NCBI GenBank assembly: GCA_019285755.1
Contig: CP079103.1
Span: 2,294,001 to 2,358,000, forward strand
Source of the DNA: Chitinophaga sp. E66
GTDB taxonomy: Bacteria > Bacteroidota > Bacteroidia > Chitinophagales > Chitinophagaceae
Direction of reading: 5' to 3'
Length of the DNA: 64,000 nucleotides
The notes below the pieces were generated by a model, which ran no database searches, was not told the DNA's origin, and saw nothing but the letters and a program-made list of their open reading frames with translations. How positions within the stretch are numbered: the first letter of the stretch is position 1; the number at the start of each line of letters is the position of its first letter. The position numbers were made by a program, and so were the translations under genes. This document shows, piece after piece, positions 31,401 to 42,351 of the stretch.

Positions 31401-33512
31401 GTCCAGGTCGGCGCGCAGTACGATGTCCGGGTGGAGGGTATCGAGCCGGCCCTTCAGGTCGAACCGTGCCTGAACGCTCGTATCCCGGACGCTACCCTTA
31501 GCGGCATAGGCGCCGCTGATGAGGGTAGCGTCGAGCAGGATATTCTTATAGGTGTAACGGTTATAGGCAAACGAATAGATGTTGACGCCTGCTTTGATGC
31601 GGGCCTTGTTGGGGTCGGTGCCGCGGCCGTCTGCCGTTACCTTGCCGCTGAGGTTCCCCATGGCGGTATCGCCCAGTATCCTGCCTGCCTGCAGGTTGCG
31701 GGCGTCGAGGGTGAGCTGGTAACGGATCTTGTCCATGTCCGTGAAATCGGCCACTTCGCCCCGGATGTCCGCATTGCCCATATCTGTCTTAACGGCCAGG
31801 TTAGGCTTGAGGAGCTGCATGCCGCCGCGGATGCTGCCGTCTACATCCAGCCGGCCGGGCAGTTGCACTCCTGCGGGCAGGGTATTGGGCGGCAGCCAGG
31901 AGAGCATGCCCTGGCGGGTGGTACGGAGGGTGAGGGTGGTGATGTCCGCCCCCATCTTATCGGTATTGGTGACCTGGTAGGCGTCGCCTTTGATGTACAG
32001 GTAGTTCTTGTCATTGTCTTTGACCTCGATGCCGGGGATCTCCAGCTTCGCAAGGCTGCCGCCCAGTTTCCCTTTCAGGTCGATGCGCTTTTTCCATAAC
32101 GGGGCCATGGAAGGGTTGCTGCGCATTTCCGGAACAAAGTATAGCGCCTCGCGTAACGTGAGTTGGGAGGGGCGGACATCCGCCTTTACCTGCATCAGTT
32201 CCGGGTTGGTGGAAATAATGTCCCAGGAAGGAGTGAGGAGCTGGAGGTCGGCCGAGATCTGGCTGGCGCCGGTCTGGAGGATGAAGTCCTTCAGCTGCGC
32301 CTCCTTAGGCGTGTAGCGTACCTTGCCTGTGAGGCGCTTCAGTTCCAGGCCGCTTTGTTCTTTGAGGGAGGCGTCGCGGACATGGACGAGCGTGGAGTCT
32401 GCACTATAATATATATCACCGGCATCGAGGCGGAGGCCGGTGAGGGCGAGGTAATTATAATCGATGGCTTCTTTAAAACCGATGCGTTTAGCGATGTGAT
32501 TGTTCATGGCGAAATCCGTTGAGCGGATATTCACCTGCCGGGCTTTTACTTTCCGGTATTGGGGGAAGAGGTATCCGGCGACGCGGTGGTGGTGTCCAGG
32601 GCCTGGCGCATATCGAGGCTGGCGGTGGTCTTTTCCAGCGTCAGCTCGTCGGCATCGATGAGGGTTTCGGTGAGGCTGAACCGCATCTTGCGGAGCTCCA
32701 GTTTGCCCAGGGCGCCGGTGGTCTCGAGCCCGCTGCTCTGATCCGAATACGCCCATTGGGTGTTGCGGATATTGAGCTGGCGCACGGCCATGTTAAACAC
32801 GGCGGCGGCCACGGAGTCCGCTACCGGCGGAGGGGGAGGGTCCGCCACCGGGCGGTATAACTGTTGGATGCTGGCGTTGAGGCCGTCCACGTCAAAGTTC
32901 TTCAGGTAATAGATGCCGTTCTCCGGCTGGAGGGTATCGGGCAGGGCTTCGAGTTTATTGAGCCGGACGTTGGCGAGCATGCCGCCGAGACTGTCGTTGA
33001 ACCGCACGTACATGCGTTCCAGTTGCACCGAACCAATCTGGTATTTGAGGGTGGTGCCGGATTCCTCGATGAGGGTGTCTTCTTTCGGGCCGGGCCCCGG
33101 TGAGCTGAATGCGTCGATGATGAACTGGTAGTTGAAGGCGGAGTCGTTCCGGGGCGGTATACATTTACCACGGCATCTTCCCAGTGAAGGGTATGTACGT
33201 TGATCTCATTGCGGAGGAGCGACAGGAGGTTATACTTCACGGAGAGCTCGCCGCTGGAGAGGAGCGTATCTTTCCGGGTGTCTTCCACATACACGTCGGT
33301 GAGCTTCATGGCATTCCACCAGGAGAAGCGGAGCCCGCCTATGCGGACGTTGGTTTTCAGTTGCTGCTGCAGGTACGATTCGGCTTTTCCGCGCATGAAA
33401 TTCTGTACCGGCGGCAGTTGCAGTAAGAGGAGCAACACCACGGGCAACAAAATTATCGTCAGCACTATTCCTATGATCCAGCGAAAAATTTTCTTCCGGC
33501 GGGGGTATTCAC
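28490..33512 (-). CDS. tamB: Translocation and assembly module TamB-like protein (frameshifted)
   Basis: Very large (about 1,670 aa) AsmA/TamB family protein, anchored in the inner membrane and spanning the periplasm as a beta-helical groove. It partners TamL encoded next. The N-terminal anchor is RRKKIFRWIIGIVLTIILLP, then AsmA-like FMRGKAESYLQQQLKTNVRI. Long repetitive beta-strand regions follow. The C-terminal DUF490-type domain has LTGRYEINEGKYAMSLNQLI, FQIEKGSTIIWTGDPMSADV, and GSNIGISGAQTQGQDASSII near the end. About six missing bases. A GTG at 33512 is the likely start once a base near 33500 is restored. The stop overlaps the tamL ATG. Confidence 0.88.
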
Positions 33513-33746
33513 GTATTAATTACAGTTTTATATGGTGAAAGGTTAAACAGCTGCTTCAAATTCCGTACCTGCGGCAAAAATAAGGTATAAAATGAAGCGC
33601 CTTCCCGGAAGTATTGTAAATCATATATGTATAATTATAATGAAAGAGAAAAAATGTATAATTTCGTGCCCGGTTGCGTATGGACCCGGATACTTTTTGC
33701 CGGTTTGTGTCGTTGTATAGTTCAGTCACCGTAAAACCTTATCAAA

Positions 33747-34590
33747 TTGAAAAGAATCACCGGCATTGTATTATTGCTTGCTGCCCCTTTTGTATCCAAA
33801 TCACAGGACTGGCATATCGGAGGAACCGCCGGGATCAGCAACTACAACGGCGATCTCACGGAGAAGCGCGTTGATTTCACCACCACGGGGCCGATGATCG
33901 GACTGTTAGTGAAGCGGGACATGAACAGGTGGCTTACCCTGCGCGGGGCTTCAGTTTCGGCCTGATCAAGGCAGACGATAAGAATAATTCGGAAGCATCC
34001 CTGAAAGCCCGTAACCTGAGTTTCCGCTCGCCCATTTGGGAAGGGCATGTCGGCGCGGAGCTCAATATCCTGGATATCGACGATAAAGGATTTACCCCTT
34101 ACATTTTTGGAGGCGTCGCTTTGTTCAGCTTTTACCCTTCGGCTAAGGATTCTTCAGGCGCCCGTGTTCCGTTGCGCCGGCTGAGCACCGAAGGCCGGGG
34201 CTCCCGCAGTATCCCGAACGCGGCGGACAGTATGCCCTGCACCAGATCTCCATCCCTTTCGGCGTAGGTTTTAAATACCTCCTGTCCGATAAGTTTACCA
34301 TCGGTTTCGAGCTGGGCCTGCGGCCGACCTTCACAGATTACCTCGATGATGTAAGCACCACTTACGTGGATTACAACACTCTCCTGGCAGAAAGGGGCCA
34401 GCAGGCGGTAGACTGGGCCTGGAGAGGGGATGAGGTGCACGGCGGTACTTATCCGCTCGATGGCACGAAGCGTGGTTCGGCCAAGTACAAGGACTGGTAC
34501 ACATTCACCGGTATCACATTCCTGTATCGCCTCGGCGGCAGCTCGGGCGGGAACCGCAGTACGAATTTTTCAAAATGTTTCCGCATGTAA
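33747..34590 (+). CDS. DUF6089-like outer membrane protein (frameshifted)
   Basis: Outer-membrane beta-barrel of unknown role. It starts at TTG 33747 (read as Met): KRITGIVLLLAAPFVSKSQ is the signal peptide and no better ATG is in frame. Family-type segments are DWHIGGTAGISNYNGDLTEK, ELNILDIDDKGFTPYIFGGV, VGFKYLLSDKFTIGFELGLR and TFTGITFLYRLGGSSG. Missing bases near 33948 and 34190 break it. About 283 aa. It is divergent from tamB across 234 bp and ends in a terminator. Confidence 0.78.
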
Positions 34591-34661
34591 TATACTTTGG
34601 CACGATGGTTGCATAATTGTCACCACAACAATGCCCCCAATCAAGTCCAAATAGAAAAAGT

Positions 34662-34693
34662 AAAAGACCGTCTTTCGCGACGGTCTTTTTTTA
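34662..34693 (+). terminator. Rho-independent terminator
   Basis: Stem aaaagaccgtc/gacggtctttt with loop tttcgc and a T run. Confidence 0.85.
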
Positions 34694-34880
34694 TGCGGAA
34701 TATTTTGGCGGATGAAGTGCGCGAAAAAGTGTGTAAGTGCGAAACACTATTGGGGAAAGGCTTTGGGGAGAAATATCTACATTGGCATACTTCTTGAATT
34801 TACGTATGCAAGTCCGGAACGGCAACCGCCAACATCAAAAGGGGATGCACGGAACGGGCCAGAACTAAAACCAGCAGGCT

Positions 34881-35201
34881 ATGAAGAAGCTACTCCTCTT
34901 GATGCTCCTCCTCGGAGCCGCCTATGCCACACAGGCGCAACATGGAAGGTACGACAGAGAATCCCGTTATGACAGAGACAGAGATTACCGCCGTGATGAT
35001 GATTGTGACGATGACCGCCGTGGAAGAGGTCACTACAAACACAAGCACCGCGGGCATCATCATCACCATGATTACCGCCGGTATGATCGCCGGGAAAGAG
35101 TGGTAGTGGTAAGGCCACGATACCCCTTCCCGCCGCCGCCCCCTCCGCCGCCATTACCGCGCAGGCCCAGGGTTACAGGCGTGATCGTTTTCGGTAACTG
35201 A
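34881..35201 (+). CDS. Small secreted Asp/Arg/His/Pro-rich protein, 106 aa
   Basis: Signal peptide MKKLLLLMLLLGAAYATQAQ. The mature part is extremely biased: D/R-rich (SRYDRDRDYRRDDDCDDDRR), then K/H-rich (HYKHKHRGHHHHHDYRRYD), VVVVRPRYPF, and eight prolines. Intact frame and two flanking terminators support a real gene. Low complexity prevents family assignment. Histidine clusters could bind metal. Related DR-rich small secreted proteins are common in Chitinophagaceae as far as I recall. Confidence 0.68.
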   Translation: MKKLLLLMLLLGAAYATQAQHGRYDRESRYDRDRDYRRDDDCDDDRRGRGHYKHKHRGHHHHHDYRRYDRRERVVVVRPRYPFPPPPPPPPLPRRPRVTGVIVFGN

Positions 35202-35237
35202 TCTTAACGCATCTTTTGTTATCACAATAACGTACCG

Positions 35238-35271
35238 AAAAAGGCTCCGGTTCCCCGGAGCTTTTTTTTTA
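35238..35271 (+). terminator. Rho-independent terminator
   Basis: Stem gctccgg/ccggagc flanked by an A run and ten T, 40 bp after the small secreted protein gene. Confidence 0.85.
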
Positions 35272-35377
35272 CTTGCCCGGTTTCTTTTATCGGATTTAAG
35301 TTCTATTTTTAATAGACAAGACGCCCGGAAACCCATGTTAACCTGTAACCCTTTATTTACCCAAAACTTAATTCCCT

Positions 35378-36241
35378 ATGAAAAAAATGATGCATTCCAC
35401 GAGATTTGCTATAGTTGTACTGTGCCTGCTTGCCAGCGCCTGTAGCAAACAACACACGCCCGAAGCACAGCCTGTGCAGCTTAAGGATGAAAAGGCCGCT
35501 GCCACGATGGACTGTTGCCTTGTGTCTATTTTGTTATATAACGGTATGGTATCTTTTGCTACCCCAGCTGGTAATCTTGTTTTACCAGCCGCATTGTTTA
35601 ATCTGAATAATGTTCCGGTATGAGCCCAGGTGTTCCCGTGTGTGTAACGCCTTGTTCACCGCCCACGCCAGCTGAACAAAAATGGAAAACTGAAACGGAA
35701 GCTATTGTAGACGCTTTCAGAAAAGCAGGAGAAGCACCCCATCTCCTTGCCCTGGTCTCCGCAAACAATCTATATGGACCCTCAGGTGTTGTCCGCCTAT
35801 TATTCAGCACTTTCTTACGAAGGAACTGCACGGCTGATGGGAGAAACATATAATGCGCTCGTTGCACCCCACGGCGGGCCCTATCTTCCTGCCATCAACG
35901 AATATGGTGCTATGGTCACGCATTTACACACGATGGTAGGCAAGTTCTTTGATTTCTATCCCGCCTCGCAGGCAATGGATGCAATGGGAAATGCCGGTAG
36001 CGACAATCTTGTCATTGCAGTGTATGTGGACCTGGGAGACGCATCTACAGGCGTCATGCGGTCCAGGGCAGCCGTGCTGATGCCTGGGTATGGCAATCAG
36101 GATGCGATCTCCTGGCCGGGCTATGGTACCCTAACCGCCGCAAGGGCTGCGGGGAGTTACTATGCCGGTGACTTCTTTGAAGACGATGATATTAAGGCAA
36201 ATACGGTATACTTCGTATACAATCCTTATCTCTGCCATTAA
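35378..36241 (+). CDS. Hypothetical lipoprotein, about 285 aa (frameshifted)
   Basis: Lipobox N-terminus (RFAIVVLCLLASACSKQHTP). The frame breaks near 35619 and again near 35735, joining VCVTPCSPPTPAEQKWKTET and YMDPQVLSAYYSALSYEGTA to the long C-terminal part. That part has LMGETYNALVAPHGGPYLPA, YVDLGDASTGVMRSRAAVLM and AAGSYYAGDFFEDDDIKANT. No family recognised. Outer-membrane or periplasmic lipoprotein by the signal. A strong terminator follows. The second break needs two missing bases, so it is less certain than others. Confidence 0.5.
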
Positions 36242-36264
36242 CGCCAGTTACCGGGCGTCTTCAA

Positions 36265-36298
36265 CGGCAGGCCGGCGCATTCCGGCCTGCCGTTTTTT
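36265..36298 (+). terminator. Rho-independent terminator
   Basis: Eleven-base stem cggcaggccgg/ccggcctgccg, six-base loop, six T. Confidence 0.9.
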
Positions 36299-36328
36299 CA
36301 TTCCCCATAAATTCTGTATGTTGCCGTT

Positions 36329-39300
36329 ATGAAAAGACGGGACTTCCTGAAGCATTCGATGATAACGGCAACGGGTATGCTGGTATGGCCCTCGCTCGCG
36401 CACAGTGAAAGCCGCACCGCTGGTATAGACCCCGCCTCATTCCTGCGCCCCGCCCCGCAATTCCGCCCCAGGTAATGTGGATGTGGCTGAACGGGCATAT
36501 CTCAGCAGAAGGGATCACGAAAGACCTGGAGGCGATGCAGTCCATGGGACTCGGCGGCGCCATTCTGTTTAATGTGGAAGCCGCCGCCGCGCGGGCCAAT
36601 AGATATGGGCAGCGCACCTGGCGCGATTTGCTCGTACACACCATGCGCGAAGCGGAACGCCTCGGCCTGGAAATCACCCTGCATAATTCCGCCGGCTTTT
36701 CCGGAACGGGCGGCGCATTCGTGCAGCCGCACCAAAGCATGCAACAACTCGTCTGGCGCACGACAGAAGCCGTACCCGGTCAAACTTTACATTCCATCCC
36801 GCAACCCTTTTCAAAACTGGGTTATTATAAAGATATCGCCGTCCTGGCTTTTCCGGAAACTCCGTTCCTCCATTGCGCAGGATCCTGCGAAACGGCACCA
36901 TGGATAGAGCCCCGCAGCTCTTCGATCAGGATCCCGAAACCGCTGTGCGTTTCAATAAAGAAGATGAACTGGTATTCGAGTTCGAAACCGCTGCCAGCTT
37001 TCAATCCCTCACTATCTGGCGCAGGCCCGAGCCTCCGGCCGATGTGTATAACGGTCCGCCGGATAACCCGCCTACATTTCAGCTCGACGCATCGTTCGAC
37101 GGCATCCGCTACGCCCCCGTATGCTCCATAGCCATGCCACAGCTGCGAAAGATGAATGCGCCCGGCGCAGTGTCTTTCCCTGCCGTGCGGGCAAAGTTTT
37201 TCCGGCTGAAAACAAATAACAGCACCTGGCTGTCGGACGTGCAATGGCACCTGCACAGCGGTGTGTTCAACTGGCCGGGCAAAGCGAATTATTATCAATA
37301 CATGCCGTCTGCGGCCCCGGAACCCGCCGATGAAAAAGGTATCCCGGCAGACCAGGTCTTAGACCTCACAAATCAATTGCGGGCAGATGGCACCCTGGCA
37401 TGGAAAGCGCCGCCCGGCAACTGGACGATCCTGCGTATCGGGCATACGCCTACCGGACAGTCTGGCGCCTCGCAGCCCGCGGCCGGGGTAGGACTGGAGC
37501 TCGACAAATTCAGCCGGGAAGCGGTAGACGATTGGTGGCGGCATATGGATGAAACACTCTTCAATGCCCTCCGCCCGCTGCCGGCCTTCCGCGGTATCGA
37601 AATCGACAGCTGGGAAGTGGGCGTACAAAACTGGACGCGGCGCATGCCGGAGAAATTCCGGGAACGGAAACATTATGACTGGTCAAATGGCTGCCTGCAC
37701 TTACAGGCCGCATCGTAGAGGACGCGGACGCCACCAACTCTTTCCTGTTCGACTTCCGGGAAACGCAAGCCACCCTCGTGGCGAAAGAATACTACGCCGG
37801 CTTCAAAGCGCATTGCATAGCGAAAGGATGGCACCTCTGGGGAGAACCCTATGGCGACGGGATGTTCGACAGCCTGCAGATCGCCGGCGAGCTGGACCGC
37901 CCCATGGGAGAATACTGGGCGCGTTATTCGCCAGGGACCATGAATACCGTGTCGGTGGCGCTGTCTGCCGGGCACGCGTCCGGCCAGCCGGTCATCGGCG
38001 CGGAGGCGTTTACTGGTTTGCCTGAAACAACGCGTTGGACGGAATACCCCTACGCCCTCAAAGTACAGGGCGACCATTTTTACGCCATTGGCATCAACCA
38101 CCTGACCCTGCATACCATGGTGCATCAGCCTTACCGTTACGGAGCGCCGGGCTTTTCCATGGCGCACTTCGGGACGCACTTCGATCGTACCAATACCTGG
38201 GCGCCCTTCGCTTCCGGCTGGACGAATTACCTCACCCGCACCCAGTACATGCTGCAACAGGGGCATTACGCGGCAGATTTCGTGTTCTTCAAAGGCGAGG
38301 AGCCCGGCGCCACGATCCCCGACATCGACCACGTCACCCCTTCGCGGCCAACAGGCTACGGCGCGGATGTAATCGGGCCGGATGCGCTGTTTCAGGATAT
38401 CAGGATCGGGGACGGCCGGATCGTGTTCCCGGGCGGTATGCGTTACCGCGTGATGGTACTGATCTCATTGAACAGGGTTTCCCTGCCTGTATTGCAAAAA
38501 CTGAAAGCACTCGTGGATGCGGGTATGCTGCTGGCGGTCAACAAAAGCCGGAATCCGCTCCCGGGCAAAGCGGAGACAGTACCGCAATTCAATCCCTGGT
38601 CAACGAGATGTGGGGCGGCCTGGATGGCATTTACATCAAAGAACGACGCCTTGGCAAAGGGACGATATACCGTGGTAAGTTACTGGCGGACATCATTCAA
38701 CTACCGCCCGATTTCGAATATACTTCCACCCAGCGCGATGCCGCCATCCGGTTCACACATCGCCAGACGTCCGATACCGATATTTATTTTGTGAGCAACC
38801 GCTTGCGGAGGCCGGAGCGCATTACGGCGGAGTTCCGGGTGAAAGGCCGGCAACCGGAGCTTTGGAACGCGGAGGACGGCAGTATCGCGGAAGCGGCCAT
38901 GTATGAAGAAACGGCGCACGGCATCCGTATGCCGATGACGTTCTCTCCGGCAGGATCATGGATCGTTGTATTCCGCAAGCCACTCAACAGGCGTGGTATT
39001 CAGTCCATGACGCTGAACGGGAAAACCATTGCGGAGTCCCGCCCGGCAGTGATGCCTGCGGCTACGCAGTGGATGCACGTAAGGAATACCTTTTCCATAG
39101 AAGCATGGATCAAGCCGGATACGTTTGCCATGCCGGGCAAGGGTTATGTGGTTTACCCTCCGGAAGGAGAGGATATAGGCGGGAGGGGGTTTGCCTGTGC
39201 TGGCATTGCCGCAGGGCAGCAACAGGTGCGGATTTGCGAGCGCACGAAAGGAGCGGCTTACTTTGCAAAAGACGTTATTTCCGTTCAACAACCCCTTTCC

Positions 39301-40224
39301 GGATGGACGCACGTGGTAGCCGTTTACCGGGATGGTGCGCCTTCGTTATATATCAACGGGAAACTGGCGGGCAGCGCCGTTGCCAGCGGGTTTGCCATCT
39401 TGCCGGGAGTAGGCACCAAACCAAGCGGGGAATTGTATTCCAGCGTGTTTGAAGGGAACCAGACCACGCCGAAGCTGCACCACACGGCGCTGGGTTTGCA
39501 GCAAATCGGGGCGCTTTATGCCGCGGGGCTTCCTGCGCCCGGGCTTCCGGAGGGTCTGGACCTGCAACGGCAAAACGACCGTCTTGCTGCATTGGTTTGG
39601 CAAAACGGACGATATGCGGTAGATGGCAAGGAAATCATCGTTACGGATAAGTGTGCGGTGCAGGCCGTGAAAGGCTCCTGGAAGGTGCGTTTCGAGGAAG
39701 GCAGGGGCGCGCCGGATGCCGTGGTATTGCCGGCATTATCCTCCCTGCATTTGCATGCCGATATGGGCGTGCGGCACTTTTCAGGAGTGGCGGTATATGA
39801 AAAGCGCATCCAGGTAAAGCAATCGGCGTTACAGCAAGGGAAGCGCATCTGGCTGCATCTTGGCAGGGTAGAAGTGGTGGCGAAAGTGGAAGTGAACGGA
39901 AAGGACGCCGGCATCTGCTGGAAGGAGCCATATATGCTGGACATAACCCAATTCCTGAAGTCCGGCGCCAACTACCTTCGCATACAGGTAGCCACGCTAT
40001 GGCCCAACCGCCAGATCGGCGACGAACTACTGCCGCCGGAAAATGAATACACTTCAGCAAATTATATCGCCTCATTGCCGGAGTGGTTCCTGGAGAACCG
40101 CCCTAACCCCGGCAGCCGGAGCACGTTTGCTACCTGGAATAATTACCGCGCGGAAGACCCGCTGCTGGCCTCAGGATTATTAGGGCCGGTACGGCTGGTT
40201 ACAGCATGGTACTGGGAGGAATAA
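36329..40224 (+). CDS. GH106-like alpha-L-rhamnosidase with inserted LamG-type domain (frameshifted)
   Basis: Large exported glycosidase, about 1,300 aa. The Tat-like N-terminus is MKRRDFLKHSMITATGMLVW. GH106-type segments are QVMWMWLNGHISAEGITKDL, GGAILFNVEAAAARANRYGQ, LGLEITLHNSAGFSGTGG, EIDSWEVGVQNWT, GEPYGDGMFDSLQIAGELD and YGAPGFSMAHFGTHFDRTNT. Around residues 900-1060 a LamG/concanavalin-like insert appears (WMHVRNTFSIEAWIKPDTF, GWTHVVAVYRDGAPSLYING). The end is a GH2-like galactose-binding beta-sandwich (RIWLHLGRVEVVAKVEVNGK, VATLWPNRQIGDELLPP). About five missing bases. Probably cleaves rhamnose from pectic or rhamnogalacturonan material. No SusCD pair is nearby. Confidence 0.82.
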
Positions 40225-40290
40225 CGATCAGTGAAGGTGCTGTAATTCGCTAGTATGCAATCGTTTGGCACAAACATGGCAGGCATAAAT

Positions 40291-40422
40291 ATGTCATGGG
40301 TTTTGCACTTTGGATATCTTTTCTCCCTACTTTTGAACGGTTGCTACAAGCTGAACCATGCGGATGGCGAATTGCCGGAAGCCTGGTGGCGAAAGAAATT
40401 TATGACCAGACAGAACACATAG
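40291..40422 (+). CDS. Possible 43-aa lipoprotein-like ORF
   Basis: MSWVLHFGYLFSLLLNGCYK gives a short hydrophobic stretch and a Cys at a lipobox-like position (LLNGC), followed by DGELPEAWWRKKFMTRQNT. In-frame ATG also at 40276. Unsupported by family. Confidence 0.25.
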   Translation: MSWVLHFGYLFSLLLNGCYKLNHADGELPEAWWRKKFMTRQNT

Positions 40423-40562
40423 GCTAAGAGTGCAATTGAAGATTGACCCCAAAAAAGTTGGTTTCAAATTTTTCCATGGGATTTCATGTTTAGGTTAGAA
40501 GGCAGTTTTCGATCAAGGCAATGGATAAATTGCTGTAGTCCTTTGAGCTGCTTTACATTTTT

Positions 40563-40600
40563 AAATACCGTCCGGGAAATCCGGGCGGTATTTTTTTGTC
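40563..40600 (+). terminator. Rho-independent terminator
   Basis: Stem aaataccgtccgg/ccgggcggtattt with seven T. It faces the plus strand but has no clear gene directly upstream, possibly the small ORF ending at 40422. Confidence 0.7.
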
Positions 40601-40630
40601 TTGCTGGTGCAGGCGCCCTCTTGCACAATC

Positions 40631-40659
40631 AAAAAGACGCCGTTGGGCGGCGTCTTTCT
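40631..40659 (-). terminator. Terminator of prfC
   Basis: Stem aaagacgccg/cggcgtcttt with loop ttggg; on the minus strand it is followed by a T run, 20 bp past the prfC stop. Confidence 0.8.
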
Positions 40660-40679
40660 GTATCGATAGCGATGATTGC

Positions 40680-42260
40680 TTATTTGTGGATCTCCGACGA
40701 GAAGTGGAACTCGATGTCGGGGTTGTTGGCGCGTTCGGTATTGAGGTACCACTCCGATTGTGCCAGGTAAACGAGGTGCCCGTCCTTATCCTGCACCACG
40801 TTAGCGCCTTTGAAGCGGGTGAACTCCTCCAGTTTCTTCTTGTCGCCGGTGATCCAGCAGGCTTTGTAGAACGGAAGCGTATTGAACTGGCAAGAAGCGC
40901 CATACTCCTGCAACAGGCGGTACTGGATCACTTCGAACTGCAGGTCGCCCACGCAGCCGATGATCTTGCGGTTGCCGTTATGCTGTGTGAAGAGCTGGGC
41001 CACGCCTTCGTCGGTCAGTTGGGAGATACCTTTCTCCAGTTGCTTCGTCTTCATCGGGTCTTTGTTCACCAGCTCCTTGAACAGTTCGGGCGAGAAGCTG
41101 GGGATGCCGGTAAAGAAGAAATCTTCTCCCTCCGTCAGCGTATCGCCGATCTTGAAGTTGCCGGTATCGAAAAGGCCCACTACATCGCCGGGATAGGCAT
41201 CGTCCACGATGTTCTTTTCCCGGGCCAGGAAGGTGTAAGGGTTGGCGAAGCGCACGTCTTTATCGAGGCGCACGTGGTGGAAGTATTTATTCCTTTCGAA
41301 CTTCCCGGAGCACACCCGCAGGAACGCGATACGGTCGCGGTGCCGGGGATCCAGGTTGGCGTGGATCTTGAAAATGAAACCGGAGAACTTGTCTTCCGTC
41401 GCCTTTACTTCGCGTGTGCTGGCCTCGCGGTCGCGGGGAACGGGGGCGATGTCCACGAAGGTATCCAACAGGTCTTTTACGCCGAAGTTGTTCACGGCGG
41501 AGCCGAAGAACACCGGGGCGAGCTTCCCTTCCAGGTAAGGCTGGGCGTCGAACTCATCGTATACGCCTTCGATCAGTTCCACATCGTTGCGGATCTGGGC
41601 GGCGTCGGCTACGTTGAAGAGCTCGTCGACCTGCGGGCTCGAAAGATCCGCCAGGGAATGATATCATCGTCGGTCGCCTTGCGGTTGGCTGCGAAGGACA
41701 CGAAGCTTTTATCATACAGGTTATATACGCCTTTGAAGTCTTTCCCCATATTGATGGGCCAGCTGAGGGGGCGTACGCGGATGTTGAGGAGCTCTTCCAG
41801 TTCGTCGAGCAGGTCGAAGGGGTTTTCCCGTCGCGGTCGAGTTTGTTGACGAAGATGATCACGGGGTGTCGCGCATGCGGCAGACTTCCATGAGCTTCTT
41901 GGTCTGTTCTTCCACACCTTTCACGCAGTCGATCACCAGTACCACGCTGTCTACAGCGGTGAGGGTACGGTAGGTATCTTCTGCGAAGTCCTTGTGACCG
42001 GGGGTATCCAGCAGGTTAACGAGGATATCGCGGTATTCGAAGGTCATTACGGAGGTAGCTACGGAGATACCGCGCTGCCGTTCGATCTCCATGAAGTCGG
42101 AGGTGGTATGTTTTTTTATCTTGTTGGATTTCACCGCGCCCGCCGTCTGGATGGCGCCGCCGAACAGGAGGAACTTCTCCGTGAGGGTGGTTTTACCGGC
42201 GTCCGGGTGGGCGATGATCGCGAATGTCTTCCTTTTATTGATCTCGTTGATGTACTTCAT
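40680..42260 (-). CDS. prfC: Peptide chain release factor 3 (frameshifted)
   Basis: Translational GTPase that recycles RF1/RF2 after termination. G-domain motifs are [12 protein letters not shown] (G1), GISVATSVM (G2), DTPGHKDF (G3) and NKLDRDGK (G4). RF3-specific parts are [37 protein letters not shown] and FRSE-like ends. After repair of missing bases near 41870, 41820 and 41640 the length is about 528 aa, normal. Start [20 protein letters not shown] at 42260. Divergent from the ABC permease gene. Confidence 0.93.
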
Positions 42261-42351
42261 CGTTTTACAAATGGCTGCAAAGGTACATTTTTCCGGGAAA
42301 AAGGAGCGGGTCAAAGGCGTTTGGCATTGGTTTATATGTTATTTTTGGTTC

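Larger units (their letters stand above)
40225..40679. other. Intergenic region with two terminators and possible IS end
   Basis: Contains a 43-aa lipoprotein-like ORF (40291-40422) and a gattgaccccaaaaaagttg stretch near 40440 that resembles IS3-type element ends. A plus terminator lies at 40563-40600 and the prfC terminator at 40631-40659. Confidence 0.4.

Noticed and set aside
34712..34972. Plus-strand ORF overlapping the start of the DR/His-rich protein
   Set aside because: It covers a terminator tail and the signal peptide region in another frame, with no protein-like features.
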